The translations under genes were made by a program, and so were the position numbers. The notes under the pieces are model-generated. The model made no database searches. It worked only from the letters and a program-made list of their open reading frames with translations, and had not been told where the DNA came from. Below, piece by piece: positions 1 through 6,039 of a stretch of 9,677 bases of DNA. The DNA is taken from NCBI GenBank assembly GCA_937958785.1, contig CALGMY010000125.1:1-9677 (forward strand). Direction: 5' to 3'. The first letter of the stretch is position 1. Every line of letters starts with the position of its first letter. This DNA is from an uncultured Gammaproteobacteria bacterium (GTDB lineage Bacteria > Pseudomonadota > Gammaproteobacteria > Steroidobacterales > GCA-2729495).

Positions 1-732
1 GGCCGGCGCGGCAGCCTGCGGGTGGAGATGCTCGCGGCCGCCCGGCGGCAGGGCCGCGTCGCCTACGTGCTGGAACCCGCCCTCCCCGCGGTACAGGCCG
101 AACTGGCCAGCCGCGTGCCCGTGCTGGTGCTGCAGGACCTGGGCGCCTTCGGCATCCGGCGCTGGCACTTCGCCGTGGTGGTCGGCGGTGGTAACGAAGG
201 GGATCCCCTCGTCCTCCGCTCCGGCACCCGCCGCCGGCACGTGACGTCCCGGGAGGACTTCCTGCGGAGCTGGCGCCCGGGCGGCAACTGGGCGGCCGTG
301 ATCGTGGCGCCGGGGGCGCCACCCGTGTCCGCCACGGGTGGCGGCTGGATCCGCGCGCTGGCGGATGCGGCCCCCTACCTGCCACCGGGTGAACTCGCGG
401 CGGGCCACCGGGCGGCGCTCACCCGCTGGCCGGACGACCCGCTGGTGCTCTTCGCGGCCGGCAACGAGGCCTACGATCGCGGGCAGCTCGACGAGGCGCT
501 CACCCTCTACCGGCGGCTGGTGGCAGCCGAGCCCGGCAACGCCGCCGCCCGCAACAACCTGGCCAGCGTGCTGCTCGATGCCGGTTGCCCGGACGCGGCC
601 GTGAGGGAAGCCGGACGCGCCCTCGCGGGACTGGATCCAGGGTCGCCCTTCCAGGCCGCCGTGCAGGACACGCTCACCCGGGCCCGGGCGGTGGCAGGGG
701 CTGGCGGGCCGTCAGCCTGCGCCGCCGAATAG
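1..732 (+). CDS. PA2778-family C39-like cysteine peptidase with TPR repeats (5' end outside window)
   Basis: The reading frame is open from the left edge, so the signal peptide and the catalytic Cys lie outside; 243 residues are visible. The first part resembles the C39-like (bacteriocin-processing type) peptidase fold of the PA2778 family: the GRRGSLRVEML segment, the VLVLQDLG strand, and RRWHFAVVVG around codon 56, where His is the expected catalytic base. A Gly/Pro/Ala linker follows (about codons 104-118). Then comes a TPR-like region, with PLVLFAAGNEAYDRGQLDEA as the clearest repeat and a second helical pair at NNLASVLLDAG. In relatives this peptidase sits beside a small PA2779-type membrane protein; its substrate is unknown to me. 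It runs convergent to the hybrid kinase gene and overlaps its 3' end by 21 bp. Family assignment is from remembered similarity and is fairly confident; function is not established. Confidence 0.8.
   Translation, partial: GRRGSLRVEMLAAARRQGRVAYVLEPALPAVQAELASRVPVLVLQDLGAFGIRRWHFAVVVGGGNEGDPLVLRSGTRRRHVTSREDFLRSWRPGGNWAAVIVAPGAPPVSATGGGWIRALADAAPYLPPGELAAGHRAALTRWPDDPLVLFAAGNEAYDRGQLDEALTLYRRLVAAEPGNAAARNNLASVLLDAGCPDAAVREAGRALAGLDPGSPFQAAVQDTLTRARAVAGAGGPSACAAE
317..343. repeat. 11-bp perfect inverted repeat with 5-nt loop inside the peptidase gene
   Basis: CGCCACCCGTG at 317-327 is matched exactly by its reverse complement CACGGGTGGCG at 333-343, with TCCGC between them. It falls in the part encoding the low-complexity Pro/Gly/Ala linker between the peptidase and TPR regions. 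No T-run follows on either strand, so it is not a classical terminator. It may be a chance product of GC-rich linker codons or a structured mRNA element that slows translation between domains. Confidence 0.6.
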
Positions 733-2253
733 CTCCTCGATCTTCAGGATGAGCTTGCGGGCGTCCGCGGGCTTGCGCAGCAGCGCCACCCGCTCCACGG
801 CATCGATGCGGGCGAGCACGGGCGAGGTATCGCCGCTCAGCACGATGGCCGGCAGGTCCCGCGCGGCCGCCCGGCGCAGCTCTTCGAGCAGTTCGAGGCC
901 GTTGCGGCCCGCGCCCAGGTGGAAGTCACTCACGACGATGTCGATCTCGGCGCCATGTTCGGCGAACGCCGCCAGCGCGGCCTCGGCCGAATCGGCCGTA
1001 CGGACCGGATAGCCGTCGACGGAGAGCACGAGGCTGAGCGCGTCGCGCACCGCCGCGTCGTCCTCCACGATGAGCACGCCCGGCTTGGGCACGTCGAGGC
1101 GGGCCGCCGCGGGGGTTGGGGCCGCGCCGTCGGCGTCGGGCCCGGCCACGAGGGCGGTGGCGGGCACCTGCAGCAGGAACGTCGTGCCGCGACCGAGCTC
1201 GGACTCGACCCGCACGGTGTAACCGAGCAGCCGTGAGACCTGCCGGACGATCGTGAGGCCGAGCCCGAAACCCCGGGGCCGCGGCCCACGGCTGTCGACC
1301 CGGTAGTACTCGTCGAACACCCGGTCGAGCTCGGGGGCCGGTATGCCGACGCCAGTGTCGGTGACGGTGATCAGCAGACCCAGAGGCCCGCGGCTGCAGT
1401 TCACGGTAACCCCGCCCTCCCGGGTGTACTGGAGCGCGTTGTTGATCAGGTTCTGCAGCACCTGGCGGAACAGGATGCGGTCGGTCTGCAGGCAGGCGTC
1501 GGTGGGCCCGATGTCGAGCCGCAGGTTGCGCTCGGCGGCCACGGCCTCGAATTGGCGGTGGAGGTCGGCCAGCAGGTCACCGAGCTTCACCCGCTGGAGG
1601 TTCGGGCGGATGGCACCCGCCTCGAGCCGGGTCACGTCGAGCAGCGCGTTGAGGAGGTTGGCCATCGCATCCAGCGCTTCCTGCTGGCGCTGCACGAGGT
1701 CGAGACTGGTCTCGTCGGCGATCCGACGCGTCAGCGCCGCGTTGAGCAGCTGCAAGGTCTGCAGGGGCTGGCGCAGGTCGTGGCTCGCGGTGGCCAGGAA
1801 GCGGCTCTTCGCCTGGTTCGCGCTGTCCGCCTCGGCCCGGGCGGAACGCAGCTCGTCGGTGATGCGGCGCCGGTCGGTGACGTCGCGGACCGCGGCGAGG
1901 ACGAGGCCGCCGCCCCCGGGCCCGCCGCCCAGCGGTGCCAGGCGGATCTCCGCGGGAAATTCGCTGCGGTCCTTGCGGCAGGCGGCCAGGGCCACCATGC
2001 GGGCGCCCATCTCCCGGGTCGCGGGGGCGGCGGTGAACGCCTGGCGGTAGCGGCTGTGGATCCCGCGGGAGGCCTCGGGCACCAGCGTCTCGATCGGGCG
2101 CCCCAGGAGCTCGTCCGCGGGGTAGCCGAACAGGCTGGTCGTGGCCGCGTTGACATAAACGATGGCGCCGTCGGCGTTCACCAGGAGGAGCGCGTCCGGG
2201 GCGTGGTGGACCATCTCCTCCGCGAGGCCGGCGCCTGCAGTGCTCAGCGGCAT
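712..2253 (-). CDS. PAS - histidine kinase - receiver hybrid sensor protein
   Basis: The 513-residue protein has no membrane segment, so it is probably cytoplasmic. Domains in order: PAS (about 10-130, ending AVRDVTDRRR), a short coiled linker (130-148), HisKA with H-box SHDLRQPLQ (phospho-acceptor His158), HATPase_c (about 225-365) with N-box LQNLINNALQ, G1 DTGVGIP (299-305) and G2 GFGLGL (328-333), then a receiver domain (about 392-510) with acidic pair D398/D399, acceptor Asp443 in VVSDFHLG, Ser473 and Lys494. All catalytic residues are present. In the PAS domain, His66 in RGIHSRYRQAF falls where FixL has its haem-ligand His, but this His is common in non-haem PAS domains too. It starts at ATG 2253 behind a weak AGGG; Met14 is an alternative start. 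It is divergent from the FixL/FixJ-like pair. The terminal receiver could phosphorelay to another protein or self-regulate. The domain call is firm; the signal sensed is unknown. Confidence 0.93.
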   Translation of the reverse strand: MPLSTAGAGLAEEMVHHAPDALLLVNADGAIVYVNAATTSLFGYPADELLGRPIETLVPEASRGIHSRYRQAFTAAPATREMGARMVALAACRKDRSEFPAEIRLAPLGGGPGGGGLVLAAVRDVTDRRRITDELRSARAEADSANQAKSRFLATASHDLRQPLQTLQLLNAALTRRIADETSLDLVQRQQEALDAMANLLNALLDVTRLEAGAIRPNLQRVKLGDLLADLHRQFEAVAAERNLRLDIGPTDACLQTDRILFRQVLQNLINNALQYTREGGVTVNCSRGPLGLLITVTDTGVGIPAPELDRVFDEYYRVDSRGPRPRGFGLGLTIVRQVSRLLGYTVRVESELGRGTTFLLQVPATALVAGPDADGAAPTPAAARLDVPKPGVLIVEDDAAVRDALSLVLSVDGYPVRTADSAEAALAAFAEHGAEIDIVVSDFHLGAGRNGLELLEELRRAAARDLPAIVLSGDTSPVLARIDAVERVALLRKPADARKLILKIEELFGGAG

Positions 2254-2319
2254 GCCCTGGCCCGTAGTGGGAAGCCCTTAGGGTGCGGCGCCCGTCGGCC
2301 GCTTAGGATCGGGTTCAGC
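2254..2319. promoter_or_regulatory. 66-bp divergent intergenic region, presumed promoters for both sensor-gene units
   Basis: This is the only noncoding gap of note in the window, and it separates two divergently transcribed regulatory units, so both promoters or their operators should lie here or extend into the flanking coding sequence. I find no TTGAT-N4-ATCAA (FNR/Anr/FixK) site and no convincing sigma-70 -35/-10 pair. A partial direct repeat is visible: CTTAGGGTGCGG at 2277-2288 and CTTAGGATCGGG at 2302-2313, spaced 25 bp start to start and matching at 9 of 12 positions. The second copy includes a possible AGGA ribosome-binding sequence for the + strand gene. Confidence 0.5.
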
Positions 2320-2937
2320 ATGGCAACCGTGGATGATCAGGTTCAGTGGGCGGCGACGCAAGCGCTGTCCGCCAGCGGTCCCCTGCCACCGGTGGCAGGG
2401 CAGATCGTGCTGCGGGACCTGGCCGCCGGCTTTGCCCACGAGCTCAACCAGCCGCTCGCGGCCATCGCCGCCTACGCGGACGGGGCCGCGACGCTGCTCC
2501 GGCGCGAGCCGGGCCACTCGCCGCACGCCCTCCAGGTCATCCAGGCCATCGCCGGCCAGGCGCTGCGCGCAGGCAGCGTGGTCCAGCAACTGCGCGGCAT
2601 CGCCCACGCCCGGCCCCAGTCCCAGACGCTGCTCGACCCGAACGCCCTCGTGCGCACCGTGCAGCCCCTGCTCGAGTCGCTGGCGGCCCAGCGGGAGGTA
2701 CGGCTGCTGGTCGAGCTGCGCACCCCCGCCCCCGCCGTCACCGGGGACGCGGACCGGCTCCAGGCCCTGCTGGTCCTCATGTTCGGCAGCAGCCTGGACA
2801 CGGTCGCCCGCCTGCCCGCGGAGCGGCGCCGGGTCACCGTGTCGACCGACGAGGGGCCCGGGTCGACCGTGGAGCTTTCCGCCAGCGGGGCACAGGGTAT
2901 CCTGTTCCTGTTGCATCTGCCCCGGGTAAACGTGTGA
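2320..2937 (+). CDS. FixL-like sensor histidine kinase with degenerate or truncated ATPase domain
   Basis: This 205-residue, apparently soluble protein has a clear HisKA dimerisation/phosphotransfer domain: LRDLAAGFAHELNQPLAAI with His40 as the predicted acceptor, the H-box type of the FixL/DctB group. The second helix (about 68-98) and the following DPNALVRTVQPLLES stretch also match that group. The start of HATPase_c is recognisable (GDADRLQALL to about 175, including RRVTVST), but the N-box Asn residues are replaced (the region reads LVLMFGSSLD). The G1 (DxGxG), F and G2 (GxGLG) boxes are absent; the chain jumps to a final strand ILFLLHLP and stops. No other frame contains the missing boxes, so deletion rather than a simple frameshift is likely. 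No PAS or membrane sensor segment precedes the H-box. The ATG at 2320 was chosen because upstream in-frame sequence is only antisense to the hybrid kinase. The stop overlaps the response regulator start. It may be a pseudokinase, phosphatase or phosphotransfer partner. Confidence 0.82.
   Translation: MATVDDQVQWAATQALSASGPLPPVAGQIVLRDLAAGFAHELNQPLAAIAAYADGAATLLRREPGHSPHALQVIQAIAGQALRAGSVVQQLRGIAHARPQSQTLLDPNALVRTVQPLLESLAAQREVRLLVELRTPAPAVTGDADRLQALLVLMFGSSLDTVARLPAERRRVTVSTDEGPGSTVELSASGAQGILFLLHLPRVNV
2381..2400. repeat. Perfect 20-bp palindrome inside the 5' coding region of the degenerate kinase
   Basis: CCCTGCCACCGGTGGCAGGG is exactly equal to its own reverse complement and lies 61 bp inside the gene, encoding the low-complexity PLPPVAG segment ahead of the H-box. 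The symmetry ends sharply at both sides. It could bind a dimeric regulator (possibly an intragenic operator close to the divergent promoters) or be chance in GC-rich DNA. Confidence 0.7.
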
Positions 2938-3608
2938 CCAGCGCAGCGCCGACCACCACCACCGTCCGGACCGTCTTCGTCGTCGATGACGACGATGGCG
3001 TCCGCACTTCCCTCGGGATCCTGCTCGACTCCTCGGGCTACCAGGCCGTGGCCTTTGGCTCCGCCGGGGACTTCCTGGCCCAGTACGATCCCGGCCGGCC
3101 GGGCTGCCTGCTGCTCGACATGCGCATGCCGGAAATGACCGGCATGGAGCTGCTCCAGCAGCTGGCCAGCCGGGGCGCCTTCCTGCCGGTGATCTTCATC
3201 ACCGGCCATGGCGACGTGCCCATGGCGGTCGAGGCCATGAAGGCCGGCGCCTTCGACTTCCTGCAGAAGCCCTTCAATCCCCGGGATCTGCTCGAACGCG
3301 TCGAGCGGGCCCTGGCGGCCGACCAGGAGGCCCGGCAGGTGCTGCTGCGGATCGAGGAGCTGCGCCGGCGGGAAGCGAGCCTGACGCCGCGGGAACGGGA
3401 GGTCATGGCCCTCATCGTCGCGGGCCGGGCCAACAAGGTGATTGCGATGGATCTCGGGCTGTCGGAACGGACCGTCGAGATTCACCGGGCCCGGGTCATG
3501 GAAAAGATGGCGACCCGCTCGGTGGCGCACCTGGTGCGGATGGCACTGGAGCTGGAATCGCCGGGCCAGCATCCGCCGTCCGGGGCAAGTCATCCTCCAG
3601 CGGGCTGA
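2934..3608 (+). CDS. FixJ/TodR-family response regulator (receiver + LuxR-type HTH)
   Basis: This 224-residue DNA-binding regulator starts at GTG 2934 within the GTGA that also contains the kinase stop, so the two are translationally coupled. The receiver domain (about 11-128) has acidic residues D18-D20 in VFVVDDDD, acceptor Asp62 in LLLDMRMP, Thr90 in FITGHGD, and Lys112 in FLQKPF, all as in FixJ. An alpha-helical linker (129-147) leads to the GerE/LuxR helix-turn-helix (about 149-205): LTPREREVMALIVAGRANK, then LGLSERTVEIHRARVMEKM. A Pro/Gly-rich tail of about 16 residues follows. It belongs to the FixJ family that activates microaerobic respiration or C4-dicarboxylate genes; the neighbouring cbb3 operon makes control of oxidase or assembly genes a reasonable inference. 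Its 3' end overlaps ccoS on the other strand by 113 bp. Confidence 0.93.
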   Translation: MTSAAPTTTTVRTVFVVDDDDGVRTSLGILLDSSGYQAVAFGSAGDFLAQYDPGRPGCLLLDMRMPEMTGMELLQQLASRGAFLPVIFITGHGDVPMAVEAMKAGAFDFLQKPFNPRDLLERVERALAADQEARQVLLRIEELRRREASLTPREREVMALIVAGRANKVIAMDLGLSERTVEIHRARVMEKMATRSVAHLVRMALELESPGQHPPSGASHPPAG

Positions 3609-3723
3609 CGCCCGCATCGTCCAGGTCGTCGAACTGGCCGGCGTTGACCGCCCAGAAGAAGGCCCACACCGCCACCACGCACAACACGAGCCCGAGCGGC
3701 ACCAGCACGTAGAGGATGGTCAC
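3496..3723 (-). CDS. ccoS: cbb3-type cytochrome oxidase assembly protein CcoS
   Basis: This 75-residue small membrane protein matches CcoS: one N-terminal transmembrane helix (about 3-27, ILYVLVPLGLVLCVVAVWAFFWAV) followed by the diagnostic NAGQFDDLDD motif and LEDD. CcoS is needed for maturation of the cbb3 oxidase, probably for cofactor (copper/haem) insertion into CcoN. The start is GTG at 3723, which shares GTGA with the ccoI stop. The C-terminal ~30 residues are a Pro/Ala/Ser-rich tail that most CcoS proteins do not need, and the part from about residue 39 onward is encoded by DNA that also encodes the end of the FixJ-type regulator on the opposite strand. It is the last gene of the cco operon in this window. 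Confidence 0.9.
   Translation of the reverse strand: MTILYVLVPLGLVLCVVAVWAFFWAVNAGQFDDLDDAGVSPLEDDLPRTADAGPAIPAPVPSAPGAPPSGSPSFP
3600..3615. terminator. Weak GC hairpin at the stop codon of the response regulator
   Basis: GCGGGC (3600-3605), loop TGAC, GCCCGC (3610-3615) form a 6-bp stem spanning the regulator stop codon. It lies inside ccoS on the other strand. There is no U-tract on either side, so it is at most a weak pause or bidirectional 3'-end structure, and could be chance. Confidence 0.2.
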
Positions 3724-5831
3724 GTGCGCACCCGCCGGGCGTTGAGCACCACCAGCACCGAGCTCAGCGACATGCCGAGCGCCGCCAGCCAGGGCGGCAG
3801 GTAGCCGAGCGCCGCCACGGGCACCGCCACCAGGTTGTAGCCGGCCGCCCAGACCAGGTTCTGGCGGAGGATGTGCCGGGCCCGGCGCGCCACCGCGATG
3901 GCCCGGGGCACGGCGAGCCAGGCATGATCGAGCAGCAGCAGGTCACCCGCGGTCTGGGCGAGCGCGCTGCCCGACTTCAGCACCATCGAGACATCTGCCG
4001 CTGCCAGCACCGGCGCGTCGTTGATGCCGTCGCCCACCATCAGTACGGGCGTGCCCGCGGCCTGCAGGGCCTCGAGCCGGTGCACCTTGTCGGCCGGGGT
4101 CAGCCGGGCCTGCCAGCGCGGGATGCCGAGGGCACCCGCCACCGCGGCGACCGCCCCGGGGGCATCGCCGCTCGCGATCTCGACGCCGAGCCCCTGCGCG
4201 TGCAGGGCTTCCACCGCGTCCCGGGCGTCGGCCCGCACCGTGTCCGTGAGCTCGAAGGCTGCCACCGGCCCGGCCTCGTCGGCCAGCAGGATGGTGCCGT
4301 CGGACAGGCCTTCCATGGCGCCGGCGAACGCCGGCCGCCCGAACCGGTAGCAGCGGCCGTCGACCATGCCGGTCACGCCCTGGCCGGCCGTCTCGCTGAC
4401 GTCTGCCGCCTGCACCCCGGGCATCTCGTGCCTGCGGAAGGCCAGGGCGACCGGGTGGCTCGAGCCGCGCTCCAGCGCAGCGGCAATGGCCAGCGCCCGT
4501 GCGGGTTCGAAGCCGGGCCGCAGCACCTGCACGCGGGCCTCGGGGCGCCCGGTGGTCAGGGTCCCGGTCTTGTCGAGGAGCACGTGGCGCACGGCGGTGA
4601 GCTGTTCCAGTGCCGTGGCGCTGATCGGCAGCAGGCCCAGCCGGGCCAGCGCGGTGTTCGTGGCCGCCACGACCGCCGGGGCGGCCAGCGACAACGCGCA
4701 GGGGCAGGCCACCACCAGCACGGCCACCGTGTTGGCGAGGGCGACGTCGGGATCGACGTACAGCCAGATGCCGGCGACGAGGGCCGCGATGCTGAGGACC
4801 GCGACCGAGAACCAGCGGGCCACCTGGTCGGCCAGGGTCAGGAGCCGGGGCTTCGCCTGGCGGGACCGCTCGAGGAGGCGCAGCACGGCTGCCAGCTCCG
4901 TCTGCTCGCCGGTGGCGGTGACCCGGACCCGCACGCTGTCGCCCAGGTTGATGCTGCCGCTGATGACCGCAGCGCCCGTGGCGCGCCGCACGGGGGCGGA
5001 CTCGCCCGTGAGGCACGCCTCGTTGAAGGCCGACTCGCCGGCGACGATGACGCCATCGGCGGCCACCGGATCGCCCTGGTTCACGAGGATCTCGTCGCCG
5101 GGCCGCAGGCTGCCGACGGCGACCAGGCTCGTACGGCCGCCGGCCAGTCGCAACGCCTTGGCCGGCAGCAGCCAGGCCAGCGCCTCGGTGACCGTGCCCA
5201 CCTCGTGGCGGGTCATGAGCTCGACGAAGCGGGCCGTGGTGAGGAAGAACACGAACATGGTGACGGCTTCGTAGTAGACGTCGCCGATGCCCGTGAACGT
5301 GTTCCAGATGCTGGCGACCAGGGCCACGCCGATGCCGATGCCCACGGGCACATCCATGGCCGGCCGGCCGGCACGGATCTGGGCCAGGGCGGCCCGGAAG
5401 ATGGGGCCGCCGGCATAGAGCACGACCGGGAGCGTGACCAGCAGGCTGCAGTAGCGGAGGAAGCCCACCAGGGCGGGGTCCATCCGGTAGTCCTCGCTGG
5501 CGTAGAGGGCGAAGGCCAGCATCATCGCCTGCATCATCCCGAAGCCGGACACGGCGAGCCGCTTCAGCGCGAGGCGCCGGGCGGCGGCCCGCTCGTTGGC
5601 CGCCACCGTGCTGCCCGCGAGGCTCGCGGTGTAGCCGAGGCGGCGGATCTCGCGCAGGATCCGCTCCAGCACGTTCTCGGCGGAGCCCTCCACCTCGAGG
5701 CGCGCCCGCGCCGTGGCGGCGTCGACCCGGACGCCGGTGAGGCCGGGCAGCGGCCGCAGGGCCTCCTCGATCTGCAGGGCGCAGGCCGCGCAGCCCATGC
5801 CCCCGATCTGCAGGTTGACGGTCTCCGTCAT
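3720..5831 (-). CDS. ccoI: Copper-translocating P1B-type ATPase CcoI for cbb3 oxidase assembly
   Basis: This 703-residue integral membrane ATPase is predicted to export Cu(+) across the inner membrane to supply the CuB centre of CcoN. Features in order: a heavy-metal-associated domain (about 3-70) with GMGCAAC (Cys14, Cys17); the first membrane helices (about 95-205); actuator domain with TGES (275-278); the membrane metal site Cys376-Pro-Cys378; phosphorylation loop DKTGTLT (Asp420); nucleotide-binding SSHP (His459-Pro460); hinge GDGINDAP (600-607); and last helices with YN (665-666) and MSLSS (687-691). All P1B-1 signature residues are present, so it should be functional. Many gammaproteobacterial CcoI proteins have an extra Cys-rich N-terminal extension; none is present here. 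ATG 5831 is 10 bp after the ccoH stop, and the CcoI stop overlaps the ccoS GTG start. Position in the cco operon separates it from the paralogous CopA exporters. Confidence 0.95.
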   Translation of the reverse strand: MTETVNLQIGGMGCAACALQIEEALRPLPGLTGVRVDAATARARLEVEGSAENVLERILREIRRLGYTASLAGSTVAANERAAARRLALKRLAVSGFGMMQAMMLAFALYASEDYRMDPALVGFLRYCSLLVTLPVVLYAGGPIFRAALAQIRAGRPAMDVPVGIGIGVALVASIWNTFTGIGDVYYEAVTMFVFFLTTARFVELMTRHEVGTVTEALAWLLPAKALRLAGGRTSLVAVGSLRPGDEILVNQGDPVAADGVIVAGESAFNEACLTGESAPVRRATGAAVISGSINLGDSVRVRVTATGEQTELAAVLRLLERSRQAKPRLLTLADQVARWFSVAVLSIAALVAGIWLYVDPDVALANTVAVLVVACPCALSLAAPAVVAATNTALARLGLLPISATALEQLTAVRHVLLDKTGTLTTGRPEARVQVLRPGFEPARALAIAAALERGSSHPVALAFRRHEMPGVQAADVSETAGQGVTGMVDGRCYRFGRPAFAGAMEGLSDGTILLADEAGPVAAFELTDTVRADARDAVEALHAQGLGVEIASGDAPGAVAAVAGALGIPRWQARLTPADKVHRLEALQAAGTPVLMVGDGINDAPVLAAADVSMVLKSGSALAQTAGDLLLLDHAWLAVPRAIAVARRARHILRQNLVWAAGYNLVAVPVAALGYLPPWLAALGMSLSSVLVVLNARRVRT

Positions 5832-5841
5832 GGGCGGCGGG

Positions 5842-6039
5842 TCAGGTGCCCGCGGCCTCGGCCGCCGGCTCGGGCAGGCGCTCGCTGTAGACCTCGACGT
5901 CGGGCTTCGCCAGGGTGAAGGCCACCATGAAGCCGCCGCCGATGAAGGAGGCGAGCGGCAGCGCGACGACCAGCCACATCACCGGCAAACGGTACCAGCG
6001 GGTCGGGTCCTGTTCCGGCTCGGAATTCTCGGTGGTCAT
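5842..6039 (-). CDS. ccoH: Short CcoH/FixH-like cbb3 oxidase assembly protein
   Basis: This 65-residue protein occupies the ccoH place between ccoG and ccoI. It has a short charged N-terminus, the WYRLPVMWLVVALPLASFIGGGFMVAFTLA transmembrane segment (about 15-44), and a short tail with PDVEVYSERLPEP, which may correspond to the DxYY region just after the helix of longer CcoH proteins. Classical FixH/CcoH proteins are about 150-170 residues with a periplasmic beta domain, which is missing here. CcoH binds and stabilises cbb3 subunits through its helix, so a helix-only form could still work. The ATG overlaps the ccoG stop (TGATG), and a strong GGAGG lies at 6046-6050. No frameshift remnant can follow, because only 10 bp separate it from ccoI. 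The symbol rests mainly on context plus the weak helix match. Confidence 0.72.
   Translation of the reverse strand: MTTENSEPEQDPTRWYRLPVMWLVVALPLASFIGGGFMVAFTLAKPDVEVYSERLPEPAAEAAGT

Noticed and set aside
700..760. Rho-independent terminator between the peptidase gene and the convergent hybrid kinase gene
   Set aside because: The genes overlap, and no stem-loop followed by a T-run is seen on either strand.
1552..2319. Long in-frame upstream extension of the short kinase reading frame (+ strand)
   Set aside because: It is wholly antisense to the HisKA and PAS region of the hybrid kinase, shows no domain of its own, and the kinase homology begins after the ATG at 2320.
2254..2319. FNR/Anr/FixK box between the divergent regulatory genes
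   Set aside because: No TTGAT-N4-ATCAA or close variant is visible here; any such site for the cco operon would be upstream of ccoN, outside the window.
2346..2933. In-frame extension ahead of the FixJ-type regulator
   Set aside because: It overlaps the kinase in another frame, is dominated by Arg/Ala/Pro/Gly, and the receiver domain starts right after the GTG at 2934.
3873..5918. 681-codon open frame on the + strand
   Set aside because: It is antisense to ccoI and ccoH, rich in Gly/Arg/His/Gln as expected for a GC-rich shadow frame, and has no recognisable motif.
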